DNA of 64,000 nucleotides, from positions 224,905,293 through 224,969,292 of the forward strand of contig OY986435.1 of assembly GCA_963920525.1 (NCBI GenBank), written 5' to 3'. This document shows, in pieces, positions 1 to 11,423 of the stretch. This stretch comes from Dichetophora obliterata. Lineage: Eukaryota > Arthropoda > Insecta > Diptera > Sciomyzidae. Both the position numbers and the translations under genes were made by a program. The stretch's first letter is position 1; every line of letters starts with the position of its first letter. A model generated the notes under the pieces. It did not search any database. It had not been told where the DNA came from and saw only the letters and a list, made by a program, of their open reading frames with translations.

Positions 1-1334
1 GCAAAGGTTTTTATTTTAGATCAAGCGTAAAACCTGCTGCAGTAGCGCAAAATATCGCTGCTAGAGCGTTTTTTTTAGGACTCTATGAAGAGCGATATAC
101 TTATATTGAAAAAAAAAACTGAATTTTTGACATAATTAAAATAACCCACTGCACAATGTGCTATTTTTTCCAAATCACCAATTAATGACTTTCAAAAGTT
201 TTTAGAGTGAACTAGTATTTATAAAAGATATTTTTGTTCGTCTTAAGGCACTTCACGCCTTTTAAGTTTTATTATTATAAAATTGTTTTTGTTTGTCAAC
301 TTCATTTTGCATTGTGCCAAAAGCATCTGCATGAGCAATATCGAATAATTTGTATAAATTTTCATTTAATTCACATAATAAATTTAATATAATTGTAATT
401 ATAATAATAACAGCAATTTAAATCCGAGAATCTGTGAAAACTCAGCTCCAACTAAATAAATTCTTTATCGGGATCATCCATTCACATTAATTGTAGTTTT
501 TTTTCCCCAAAAATGATGATATGAACAGAAAAATGTAAAGAGCACATTAAAAACAATTTAACTAATATAAATTTAAATGTTTAACATTTATATTTCACTT
601 TGGTTAGCATATGAAAATCATATGCATATGAAAAGAGTTCCAGTGTTTCTGTTGACAAACAGGTTCTGTTTCAGACAAAAGGCTACCATTTCTTAAAATT
701 GCAAACTTTTTTTTATATACAAAACCTATCAAAATTCCCTGATTTATGTCATTTAAGCAATAAAGGAAGATTATGTGGCATTGTTTGCAAAGAATGGAAT
801 GTACTAACTTGTTTTTTGTGCAATGATAAGCAATCCTCTAATGTAATAGGGATTAATTGTATTCGTAGTAAAATTTTTTCCCGTTTATCTTTAATGGCTC
901 TTAAAAATTACATTTTTTACCACATTATTCAAGCGCTTAGCGGCTAAAAAGGAGATTAAATAAAAAAAACTAATTTCAAGGTACTTAGTGATGTTTAGTA
1001 CGGCAGATAAAATTCGGCATCACTAGGTGACAGAATTGTTGAAAAATATTGTACCGTTAACCGCAATGCACTATGAAAGTCATAAAGGGTATGCATGCAA
1101 ATTGGCAATGCCCTTATAAATAGTATAAACTGTATAAATTTATTAGCCTCATAAATGAACTGTCAAATTTGTATGGATAAGCCTTTGCACAAAGCAGATA
1201 TATTTGATCTTCGATTAAGGTGACCAATCGAGGTTGCAAATTTATATAGTCAATCAGCTGTTTTGGTTTTTCGAAAGATAACTATTTTCTTATCAGAAGT
1301 CAGCAAAAAAGCAATAAGAGAGGAAAGAATTTGT
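1..1334. other. AT-rich stretch, no gene seen
   Basis: No coding homology is recognised on either strand; open frames are short and low in complexity. A small cluster of CATATG palindromes lies at about 608-630. This is the left flank of the LINE remnant that becomes readable at about 1335. Confidence 0.6.
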
Positions 1335-4300
1335 GAATTGGAGCAAAAGTAACAAATATTGATTTTACTTTAGCGACCAATTTAAAACAGGCTATAGTCG
1401 ATACCTAAGAGGTTTCACAAAAGGCGTCGTTTTCCGACCACATTAGGATCCTCTTTACTATCGACTACGATCCTCACATAAGGAAGCGATTTAGGAACCC
1501 ATTAAAAAGAAACTGGAATAGGTATTCAGTCTGGATAAGCAGATATATTGCAGACCAGAATATCTCCCACAGGACACAGGACACAGGACACAGAATATCT
1601 CCCAAACGACGCATCCATTGACAATGCAGTCGAGTACATAACGGGAAAAAATGAACCAGGCTTTCAAGTAGTTTACCCCAAAGTCTCGAGGTAGCAAGGC
1701 TGCAACTGCGAGTTGGTGGACCAGAGACGTTAAAAAGAGGCGGTCAGAGGTCAGAAAACTTCATCGGAAAGCAATGTTAAGCAGGCTTGAGCAAGACTGG
1801 ACAACATACTGATCCATGTTAAATGCCTATACAAGGGAGGTAGGAATAGCTAAGCGAACATCTTGGACAAATTTCTGCGAGTCCATTGAGGATACCATTG
1901 AAGCCGCCAGACTTCGAAAGACGCTATCCAAAGACCCATCGGTCTCGGGATACATTAAAAGGTCTGACGGATCCTGGACAGAATCCAGTCAAGAAACGAT
2001 TTTGCTACTCATAGAAACTCATTTCCCAGGTTGTAAAGAACCGGAGCAAAATGGAGCTAACATCAACCTGGAAATGACAAAACGAGAACCCTTACAGGAA
2101 CTCCCCAACATTATTACAAGGTCAAATGAAGAATGGCCAATTGAGTCCTTTAAGCCCTATAAATCGGCAGGTCCTGACGGAATCCTGCCGGCCATGATGC
2201 AACATGCCCTTCCCAGAATCATGACTTGGCTTATAGCAATCTTCAAAGGTTGTCTCAAGAGAGGATATGTTCAAAAAATTTGGAGAGAAGTGCGAGTTGA
2301 CTTCATTCCCAAAGCTGGGAAACCGATACACTCAGCGCCAAAAGATTACAGGCCTATTAGTCTCTCATCTTTCATGATGAAAACGCTAAAGAGAATAATA
2401 GATCTCCATATAAGAGAATCCATGAACAATACCAATCTTTGCAGTGCGCAACACGCCTACCTTGAAGCTAAATCAGTGGAAACGGCACTGCATGAGGTGG
2501 TTTCACTCATAGAAAGAATCCTTTATCACAAGGAATATACTCTAGCTACTTTTTTGGACATCGAAGGCGCATTCAACAATGTGAATACAGATTCCATAAA
2601 GAATGTTCTATTAGACAAGGGATTCAACAATAAAATAACCCAGTGGATTTATAAAATGCTCAACAGCAGACGTATAAGCTCACAAATTGAAATGAGCGTG
2701 GTTAGGAAAGAGGTCACAAGAGAAGCACACCGTAGGGAGGAGTCATATCCGCCCTGCTGTGGCTGATTGTGGTTGACAAAATTCTCACTACTTTCAAAAC
2801 TGGTGGAACAAAAGTGGTAGCCTATGCCGATGATGTCGCCATCCTAATATGCGGGAAATACCTGCAATCAGTTAGCGAACTAATGACTGGGGCATTGAAT
2901 GAGCTATCGCGGTGGGCAGAATGGAATGGACTAGGTGTAAGCCCAACAAAGACCGAACTCGTTCTGTTCACAAGAAGAAATAAAATAGAAAGTTTCGCAT
3001 TGCCAAAACTAAACGCAGTAGCTCTGAAGCCTTCATCGGAAGATAAATACCTTGGAATTATCCATGATAACAAACTGAGCTGGAAACGCAACACAGAAGA
3101 AAGAAGGAAAAAAGCACTATGCGCTCTTTACGCATGCCAGAGAGTCTTTGGCAGGAAATGGGGTCTGCGAACGCTCATAATCCACTGGATGTATACAGCA
3201 ATCATGAGACCTATTTTTGCCTACGGCTCTCTCGTATAGTTAACGATAGCACACAAAAAGAGCTACCTTATCTCCCTTACAGGAGTCCAAAGGTTAGCAT
3301 GCATAGGAATAACTGGAACCATGAGATCAACGTCACAGGCGGGTCTGGAAATGATGCTAAATCTTCTCCCCATAGAAGAGGTTCTTAAGTGTTCGGCGAC
3401 CAAAAGCGCTATTTGCCTCAACGAATCACAAGCGTGGAGAAACAATACTTTCGGACATGCATCTATTCTAAATCTCTTTGGAACCGAAGAATCAAAAAGA
3501 GTAACCGACAATATCATACCCAGTGTGAGATTCGTCACAGAATCTACCACATCCATTCCCAACAGATAAGAATGGGAAGAAACGGCTACAGAATTTAATG
3601 GCAATCTCCAATTATATACTGATGGTTGCAAAATGGAAAACGGAACTGGATAAGTTGTATATTGCGAAACTCTACAAATCAAAGAGTCCTACAAACTCCC
3701 CAACTACTGTAGCGTTTTTCAAGCAGAAATATACGCTATTGAAAAAACTGCACAGGCCATTCATAGGAAAAATCTTATTCCACAAGGGTATTAATTTTGT
3801 GGATAGCCAAGCAGCCATCAAAGCGCTAAATAGTAAAACGACGAAGGCTAAAAAACTGTAAACTGGCACTGAACAGTATCCGCAATATCCACAACGTCAC
3901 TCTCTGCTGGGTTCCCGGACATAGCAATATCGAAGAGACTGACGCAGCGGATGAACTGGCTAGGCGTGGAGTAACCGCAAGTCAAACAGAACTAACACAG
4001 ACGTGCACATTCCAATAGGAGTCGTCAAAAGGAGTATAGACCTTAAAGCCAGAGATAATGCTAACACTAACTGGGCCTCCAGAGGTGACTGCAACATATC
4101 TCGAAGGCTCTGGCCGGAGCTAAATGAGAAGAAAACCGAAAGCCTTCTAACAGGTCATTGCCCCATTGGGGTAATGGCCAACAGAATGAACATAACAGCC
4201 CCAGACTTTTGTCGGAGCTGCAAGGATCCGGAAGAAACAGAAACAATAACTCACCTTCTATGCGAATGTCCAAGTCTACAGAATCGTTGACTCCGATATA

Positions 4301-4514
4301 TGGGAAACAGATTTTTCAAAGACCTGGAAGATTTAGCGAACTGCTAGACATCTGGAGGTTCATAAAAAGCACAGGCTGGTTTGAGGAATAATCGAAATAA
4401 TTATGGTTATTATGGTACTGCGATGAAAATAAAAAGGGATTCGCAATGGACCTATAGGCCCCTACGGAAGCGCCGGTAATGGTGCACAATCCTATCTACC
4501 TAACCTAACCTAAC
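1335..4514 (+). pseudogene. LOA/I-like non-LTR retrotransposon remnant (ORF2: endonuclease end, RT, RNase H)
   Basis: 5'-truncated LINE whose ORF2 would encode an endonuclease/reverse transcriptase for target-primed insertion. Readable parts in order: the endonuclease end (about 1340-1440, with TNIDFTLATN and SFSDH), a linker with a WWT motif (about 1695-1720), RT fingers with SAGPDG and YRPISLSSF (about 2165-2375), an RT palm with FLDIEGAFNNV (about 2555), GGVISALL (about 2735) and YADDVA (about 2822), RNase H pieces YTDGCK (about 3618), a DSQAAIKAL stretch (about 3800) and CWVPGHSN (about 3904), and a C-terminal CxxC-HxxxxC knuckle (about 4208-4270). The 3' end is a short (TAACC)n tail. Breaks include a frameshift at about 2730, another after about 3236, and several stops in RNase H. 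An RNase H domain together with this tail suggests the LOA/I group; R1 is the alternative. It is plainly dead. Confidence 0.88.
1556..1603. repeat. Small tandem duplication inside the LINE
   Basis: The 13-mer CAGAATATCTCCC occurs at 1556-1568 and again at 1591-1603. Between them are three copies of an ACAGGAC-type heptamer. It interrupts the LINE reading frame and looks like replication slippage after insertion. Confidence 0.8.
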
Positions 4515-5102
4515 AAATATTTAATTGAAAATTTCAACTTAAAAACTTATTGGCAACATATGTATTATATGAAAATATATTGTAACTAACATATATACTA
4601 CAAATGAGCAATCGACTTTAAGAGCTGTTCATACAACCTGCTGATAAAAACAACTAATTGCTCAAATTATATGATTGCCACTTTGCATGAATACCCTTAT
4701 AATTTTTTTCAATTTGAGTGCGCACATTACTTTAAAATATGATGAAACTTCTTGTTCAGATATTTTAGCCACAACAAATTTTCTTTTTTTTTCTTGTGAA
4801 ATAGTGTTCCTGTATACTTTATATTTCTAATTTTAATTGGTCTTAATAATGTGTATTTTTACTACGTTAATAGAGATAAAATTGTGCGTTGAGCAATGTT
4901 GAGGAAAATTGTTTTGATTATCGTAAGCTATGAACATTTTTGCTACATTCTGTAACAAAAATAAAAATTGAGTCAAAGCTGCGCAAAGTGTAAAGAGCCC
5001 ATATAGCGAGTGGCCAAAAATAGGAGTTTCCCTAGAATTTCGAAAATGAGTTTTACAATAAAGCAATTGTTTTCACAAAATTTCATTCAAATTAAATTTA
5101 TG
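4515..5102. other. No gene seen
   Basis: AT-rich sequence following the LINE tail. No coding, RNA or terminal-repeat signal was recognised. Confidence 0.5.
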
Positions 5103-5340
5103 TCACGCCCACCGCCCATATAACCGAAATTTGTAATCTGGAATAGTTCCCTATTCCCTATAAATTATCTTAGATAAATAAAATTTGGTACGCACAGTTT
5201 TTTTGCAGCTGTCAGAAACTAGTTTTTAATGTGAACCAAATCAGCTGACTAGCACGCCCAACTGAAATCAGTAATCTGCTATATTTACCCAACAAATTAT
5301 CTCAAATCAATAAACTTTGGTACACATAGTTTTTTTTTTG
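5103..5340. repeat. Two diverged copies of a ~100-bp unit
   Basis: The unit begins with CACGCCCA, continues through TGAAATC/CGAAATTTGTAATCTG-like text and ends in TTTGGTAC.CA.AGTTTTTTT. Copies lie at about 5103-5206 and about 5251-5340, with a spacer. The CACGCCC style resembles the Helitron-like repeats found later in the window, but I cannot align it to them. Confidence 0.5.
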
Positions 5341-6325
5341 AATGATGAGGCTGTTTTAACAAATAAATTTGAACAATTTTTTTAAAATATATACCTACTT
5401 AATGCAATTTAAATACAATTTTAATATAAAAAAATGTATATATTATAATTATTATTGCAGATTAAAAAATAATACAAAAAAAACTATTGACTGAATGACC
5501 TTTTATCACTAGAATATTCTATATGTGGGAGAATTGTATTATTAACATGCTTTATTTCTCTCTCTTTTAGCAATTTGTATTTACCTATTTCACTGCCATG
5601 CTTTGTTTTAATGGATTTTTCTTGTTTATTTATTCATAGCTATGTTTGGTTCTGACTGTAGCAATAAAGAAATAAAGCTATCATTAGCACAAAAATTGTC
5701 AAAATGTTGTTGTTCGCATGCAGTGCTTGCCTCATTAAACTCGGGTATAAAAGTTTATTTCAACCATTTCGAGTGCTTAGTATCAAAACTTGTTCTTGTT
5801 CGGTGGCAGCTATTTCTGTGAACTTTAAATTTATCCACTGAACTCCAATTGTCAATTCTACACTCAGGTTTAGTTTATGCAAATCCACCCCGTTTTCGCA
5901 TTTGTTTGTTATAAAATGTATAACAGTTGCTTTTTTTTTTGCAGTGAAAGTGTAGCAACTGCCACACATCAATAATTTAAATTTTATTGGATTAGACTAA
6001 CATTAACAAAATAATAATGATTTTTATATATGTTGTAAAAATAATTTTAATAGTTTTTTTTACTTTTATTTAATATTTTACTCTGAACTTCAACTTGCTT
6101 TTAAGTGTTTATTCCCAGTAAAAAAATAGCGATCGCTCCCATGAGGAGCAACAAAGAAGCGCTCTTTTGCTGTTTTATGGGATCAAAAAGTGACCACTTG
6201 TGCCCTTGTGCTCCTTTACTGTTTTATAAGATCAATAGGCGAGCAATTAATGAGAAAAGAACATAAAGTGAGGCATGTGCTTTTTAGGAAACTCTGTAAT
6301 TATTTTCTGTGAAACAAAAAATATT
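5341..6325. other. No gene seen
   Basis: AT-rich with short open frames only. A degenerate repeat CTGTTTTAT(G/A)(G/A)GATCAA occurs at about 6170 and 6220. Nothing else could be supported. Confidence 0.5.
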
Positions 6326-6329
6326 TTAA

Positions 6330-7024
6330 TGCCCTGTTTAGGTAAAACGAAGCCTTCGTGACAAGCTTCGTTCGGTTTCCGACGTGATCGTCATAAATTG
6401 GGTCTTTGTAATTTTTTCTTGCGTAGTCGTCCAACATTACGTTGCTTACGTTTTTGAAATACTCCAACGTCAGTACTTGTCAAAAACATTATTGCTAGAT
6501 TGTAAAAGTTCAGCGTTTAGCGTAAAACTGACAAAAATCTTGAAAATTGTATACATATTACTAGCATTTTTTAATAGGTGGCAATAGTTTTTGCATCAGA
6601 TGTTTTGGTTATTGAATTGTTGACTTTTGGTAGAAATGAAACTGTTTTTTAATTGATTGTGATATCTTCTGTTCTTAAATAGATTGTGAGCACTTCTTTG
6701 AGGAGGACAGTAGAAGTTTACTTTAGCAGATGGAGTTCCATTTTTCATCTGCTTTTGCTCTACTAGCTCCAAACCTGTTAGTAGCAACTTCCATTTTCAG
6801 AACGATAATAATTTTGCTCTCGTCAATTTTTGACGTCTCGTTCGGATTTTTTTGCTTACAAAGACCCAGCTTTATACTGAGGTTACGTCTTCGTTCGTTA
6901 CTGAGTCAGCTGTGTTTGTTTGTGTCTGACATTCTTCATACATGGATCCAAAACAGCTGATTGCCGCTTGTTGGACGATGCGTTCGTGAAATAGACGCTT
7001 CGTTTGTTTTACCTAAACAGGGCA
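6330..7024. mobile_element. Inverted-repeat DNA element, possibly piggyBac-like (TTAA flanks)
   Basis: The ends match in inverted orientation: TGCCCTGTTTAGGTAAAAC at the left, with its complement closing the right end at 7024. Similarity continues inward through GAAGC and TTCGTGA motifs. TTAA sits directly outside both ends (6326-6329 and 7025-7028), the piggyBac signature. An imperfect 8-bp duplication (TTTTAATG/CATTAATG) would instead suggest hAT. There is no transposase, so it is non-autonomous, about 695 bp. Confidence 0.72.
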
Positions 7025-7030
7025 TTAATG

Positions 7031-7787
7031 TTCCTTTCATTCGATTCGCGTCGTTTCAACACCGAGGTCATGAAGTGTGACCAGTCAACGGTAATTGCGT
7101 TTTGTCGATCCACTGAAGCGACTGACGCAATTAAAGTAAAGTTTTTAAATAGAATCAAAAACGATTCGTAATATGTGACGGCGTTATAAATCTTAAGACT
7201 TGGCCAAATAATTTCATCGCCACTTTATGGTCTTGAGGAGTCTACTTGAGCTAGGGAAGCCTAGCTTTCGGAGTAAACCTAAATCCCAAAAAAAAAAAAA
7301 AATGTTCCTTTGCTGATCCATTTGAATCATTTTGTGATATCTCTTTTTGAGCTTCTTTGCGATGTTAAAGGGAGCGCTACCCTTCGTAGGACACGCAATG
7401 TTAAAAGAGAACACAAAATACACCTAGATTGGATCAATAAGGAGCAGTGAAGTTTCAGGGAGCACTCCCAGATCGCTCATAGGATGATCCACTTTTTTAC
7501 TTGGTTGTTTTGTTTTAAGACAACTGTTTTTTCATACTTATTTTTATTTTCATTGAGCAAAGCGAAGAATACCATACAAAGTATTTCAATATAACTCTAC
7601 ATTGCTTAACTCTAAGAGATGTTTCCCTAGGATGCTTGGCTACCTGAGAGGCGCTAAGTGACCATACTGGGCCTCCCTAGGCTCATATGCTTTGGCTTTG
7701 GTTTAATTCTGATTTTTCCATGAATATATCCTTGTGCATGTATGTGTGTTTGACAAGAAATATAACTGCTTTTTTTTATATAACAAG
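7031..7787. other. No gene seen
   Basis: Mixed-composition sequence without recognisable coding homology or terminal repeats. Confidence 0.45.
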
Positions 7788-7861
7788 AAATTTTTACCAC
7801 ATTTATTTGGGTTAAGTTAACTTTAAATTTTTACCACATTTATTTGGGTTAAGTTAACTTT
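7788..7861. repeat. Perfect 37-bp tandem duplication
   Basis: Two identical 37-bp units at 7788-7824 and 7825-7861, each ending in GGGTTAAGTTAACTTT. The identity implies a recent duplication. Confidence 0.95.
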
Positions 7862-8281
7862 GTAATGGACATGGAGGATGAGAGTTTATGTATTGAATAT
7901 ATTATTAAATTAATTCTGATTCATCAACAGCACAGCCATTGCAAAGAAAAAATTTTACTATAGACCCATGTTCAAGGCGCATGTGTTTCCTACATTTTTC
8001 ACAGCATAAGAAAGTTTTTCGCTTTTTTTTTTGTCTTGTTGGGTTGTCTTGATGGATGGTTTTTGTGCGCTGATCCTGTCGATGTATCTGGCACAGGGTG
8101 TCATAGTTTCAGTAAAAATAAAGGCATGCCTTAATCGGAAATAGCACCCAATCGTTAGAAAATCGGGGTCTATTTAGCGCCATGGCCGATTTTCTGCAAA
8201 TGAAGTATATATTTTTCGGTAAATTGTAACCAGAAGTAGAAAAAAGCTTAGGAAAATTATCCAATCACTTACGATCTTTGC

Positions 8282-8315
8282 GCTAAGTTTCTTCGCTAAA
8301 TGAAAGAAACTTAGC
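8282..8315. repeat. Hairpin, 12-bp perfect stem
   Basis: GCTAAGTTTCTT at 8282-8293 is followed, after 10 bases, by its exact complement at 8304-8315. No terminator or RNA gene context is visible. It may be part of an unrecognised element with the tandem repeat just downstream. Confidence 0.8.
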
Positions 8316-8350
8316 ACAATTATGTTGAAATCTTATTGCATTTGCGTAAG

Positions 8351-8481
8351 TTTTTCTACCGTTTATTTATCATCGGCTATAACTAAGAGAAACATTTTCT
8401 CTTAAAATAAGAAATTTTGTACCATTTCTTTATTATCGGCTATGACTAAGAGAAATATTTTCTCTGAAAATAAGAAATTTT
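8351..8481. repeat. Two tandem copies of a ~63-bp unit
   Basis: The block TCGGCTAT(A/G)ACTAAGAGAAA followed by ATTTTCTCT and AAAATAAGAAATTTT occurs twice with a period of about 63 bp and a few substitutions. Each unit contains a small AAGAGAAA/TTTCTCTT inverted repeat. Confidence 0.85.
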
Positions 8482-8639
8482 TCATCAAATTCCTGGAAAA
8501 ATTTAAGAATTTTTGCAAGAAAAAACCCTTTTTAAGATTTTAAGCAGCATTCTGTGAAAATTACGATTTTCATACAGACGAAAAACTGCAAACATTATTA
8601 TTTTAATTATCATTAACATTAAATTAAATTGAACAATTA

Positions 8640-8722
8640 CCCCTTTCCTTAGGCTTGAACCTCGGCCACGTGAGTGTAATGCCCAAAACTCAATAGCCGT
8701 TAAGCCGGTCAACCTTTGACAG
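8640..8722 (-). mobile_element. Possible tRNA-derived SINE head
   Basis: Read on the minus strand, CGGCTTAACGGC (8697-8708) resembles a tRNA A box. GGTTCAAGCC (8652-8661) resembles a B box, at tRNA-like spacing. Stems pair poorly, so this is not a working tRNA; a SINE head or a degraded tRNA pseudogene is possible. No second copy was seen in the window. Confidence 0.3.
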
Positions 8723-9148
8723 CTAGACTAGAAACAACGAATTCTTATGAAGTGACACTAAATTCGACCTCAGACCTTATCCCTCGTACCTTATCCCTTA
8801 AAAATCTAAAGCAATGGTAAAGTACGATAAAAGTTGTAGGTAGAGTACTTTTTTACTATCTCGTGCATTTGACATTCCATCCCAATACTGGGTTGCATTT
8901 TCGTAGAGAAATTTTAATGTAGGTATTTTTTTTATTTCGATGGTAACAAATATTTTCATGGGATAATCGTGGGATTTTATAATTGGTATGACTTTTTTTA
9001 TATATTATGTTGTTAAAGTAATATAATAACGATTGTGATGAATTTAATATGATATAAATATTAATTAATTATATATCCTATGAGAAATAATGTGTATATT
9101 AATATATTATAAATAATCTAATAGGCTTATTACGGTTCACAGCAATAA

Positions 9149-9182
9149 ACTGTTGTGTCTTCTTTCGAGTAGACACAACAGT
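9149..9182. repeat. Hairpin with perfect 12-bp stem
   Basis: ACTGTTGTGTCT at 9149-9160 and its exact complement at 9171-9182 enclose a 10-base loop. It lies just inside the left end of the candidate outer element and may be a subterminal structure. Confidence 0.8.
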
Positions 9183-9541
9183 CACGTTGTTGTCACGTTT
9201 GATTGTGGAACGTATGTAGAATTCGTTACTTGACTGGTCCAGGCTTGCTTCGGAGAAAAGTAAAAATGTACTCTTTAAAAATTATTTTTTAAATAGCAAA
9301 AAGTACTATCTTGATAAGAATTTTTTTGCGATATGAAAAGGAAATATTGTGAGCCCATATTTAAACCCGTTTATTTCAACTGGCGTTAAAAATAGGACTA
9401 AATCTAGTATAATGAAATAGCTGGATTTTAAAATGTTTTTAAGTACAAGGAAGCATTTTTTTACTAAGTTTATAATGGTGTTAAAAAAAAATCCCGCTTC
9501 CCCTTTTGGCCGGGGACACGGACCCTTTTTATAATAGCAAC

Positions 9542-10532
9542 CAGATAACTGCACAAGCCTACTTGAAGTCTATTTCAAGTACTTGCTTAAATACAAGTTC
9601 AAGCTAGCTTGAGCTTGATAATTCTGAATCAAGTATAGCTTGTAATTGAATATAAATAAGCCCACGACAACTTGCGACTTGCAAGTATGCTAGCTTACAA
9701 GCGAACGGCACGAAGTTTCAAATAAAGGACATATGAAAAGACATATTATTAGGTGGCAGCCCTATTATTTCAAAATTTTATAATTTTGAAATTCTGACAA
9801 CGGATTCAGATTTAGCGACCCATTTTTGGTGTACCATTTTTTTTGCCAGCCCCGAATTCATAAAAATACAAAAAATTAAGGTGGCAACCCTATCCACCAT
9901 CTTGAATTTTAAAATTCTGACTTTAGATTCGAAATCAGCGACCCCTTAACACTGCTAAATGATGTTTAAAACTCTTAAAAATACATTTTATTAGGTGGCA
10001 ATACTGTGATAAAAATTTAGGTGTCAACCCAAACCTCCATCTTAAATTTTAAAACTGTGACATTATATTCGAAATCAAATCCGTTGCCAGAATTTCAAAA
10101 TTACAAGAATTCGCAAAAATAAAAAAAATCTAGGTGGCAACTCTATCCGCCATCTTAAATTTTAAAGTTTGACATCATCTTCGAAATAAGTTACCCCTAA
10201 AACTTCCAACCACGGAGTCCACAGAATCCTTTAAAGTCCTATTACACTTAAGCTCTCTCTAAACAAGCTCATTGAATTTATTGGATACTTGCTTTAATTG
10301 GATACTTGCCTTCAATTTTAAGCTTTTCAAGCTTTTTGCCGAAGGCATCAAGCTTTCCTTTACTTGAAACTTCGTGCCGTTCGCTTGTAAGCTAGCATAC
10401 TTGCAAGTCGCAAGCTGTCGTGGGCTTATTTATATTTAAATACAAGCTATACTTGATTCAAAATTATCAAGGTCAAGCTATTTAGTTTGAACTTGAATTT
10501 CAAGCAAGTACTTGAAAAAGTGCAGTTATCTG
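9542..10532. mobile_element. hobo-like hAT MITE with long inverted ends
   Basis: The ends begin CAGATAACTGCAC, one base from the hobo terminal repeat CAGAGAACTGCA as I recall it. Inverted similarity runs inward for about 175 bp (to about 9722, and from about 10376), including CTAGC and GACTTGCAAG motifs. Flanking octamers ATAGCAAC (9534-9541) and ATGCCAAT (10533-10540) match at 5 of 8 positions and fit the nTnnnnAn hAT target pattern. No coding sequence; about 991 bp. Confidence 0.78.
9751..10195. repeat. Four degenerate ~115-140-bp repeats in the hAT MITE core
   Basis: Units start with AGGTGGCAACCC-type sequence at about 9751, 9879, 10018 and 10131. They continue with CCACCATCTT, AATTTTAAAA and TTCGAAAT blocks. 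The copies are diverged, so the array is older than the insertion of this copy or has decayed since. Confidence 0.75.
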
Positions 10533-11082
10533 ATGCCAATAGCTTAACTATAATTTAAGAATTATGGCAAATTTAAAATACATCTTGTTTTAAATTTAAA
10601 ACCCCCCTTAAATATTCCAAAATAATAAAAAAGTAGCATCGCAGAAATTTATAAAAACGTAATCTTATTAGTACGTTTCGATGCAACTGTGAACTGGTCA
10701 CTGTCAAAATAAAAAGTAAACAAACAAATAATTTCGAATTCAATTGCTAAATTCAATATAATTCTGTTCACAAGGAGACGTATTATCAATTTTCTGTGAA
10801 ATTTTCATAATTAATAAAGAAAAACGCAATTTTAAATAAAATTTTCATTTTAAATCTATTTCGTTTCTTCAACACAACACCAAATTAGCTGTCTTCAAGA
10901 TTTGGCAGATAACAAGACAATAAAGCACAACTGCTATATTGCAAAGTAAGTGTATTGAAGACACAGCATTGTAGACAGACAACAGTGGAATGTGTTCAGT
11001 TGCTTTGTTGTCTATCGTAATAGCAATTTGCACATTGAAGACAGCAATTACTGTTGTGTTGTGAACCGTAATAGGGCTAGTA

Positions 11083-11423
11083 ATAATATAGTTTGGTATA
11101 ATCACAAAACTTCTAAGAGGTGGTGTTGGCTGTCTTATAAGTGTGTTGGTACTGCTTATAATACAATTTTAAAACTCAGCAAATTAATAAAAAGGAATAT
11201 TGTTCACAACTTTGATATTTCATTTTGATGTAAAATTGTTTAAAAATAAATCTTACGAAAATTTTCTTTTTTGAACCAACTTTGAATCAATTTTAAAAAG
11301 GTACAGGCATATTTATGTGACAAATAAAATTTCCAATCTATTACTGACACAAAAAATAACCAACGTAAATTTTATTATTAAGCATACATAAAATTCAAAT
11401 TGAAGTGGTATAACACAGCGAAA
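11083..11423. other. No gene seen; may hold the Helitron 5' end
   Basis: AT-rich sequence between the candidate inverted-repeat element and the first readable Helitron codons. A TC-start Helitron terminus is expected here but I cannot place it. Confidence 0.4.

Larger units (their letters stand above)
9119..11082. mobile_element. Candidate inverted-repeat element split by a hobo-like MITE
   Basis: The left end reads TAATAGGCTTATTACGGTTC. The complement of the right end reads TACTAGCCCTATTACGGTTC, followed by CACA on both sides. The flanking TA could be a 2-bp target duplication. The inner flanks share TGTTGTGT and GTCTTC motifs, denser on the right. The 9542-10532 element sits inside. No transposase frame was seen. 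The pairing of these two ends is inferred; they could belong to two related fragments. Confidence 0.45.

Noticed and set aside
699..947. 82-residue open frame
   Set aside because: AT-rich, no domain or homology, no supporting context.
4498..4514. TAACC repeats as telomere-like sequence
   Set aside because: They form the 3' tail of the LINE; flies of this group lack simple telomeric repeats and the run is only about three units.
10992..11228. 78-residue open frame on the plus strand overlapping another on the minus strand
   Set aside because: Lies across the right end of an inverted-repeat element; the codons reflect the terminal repeat, not a gene.
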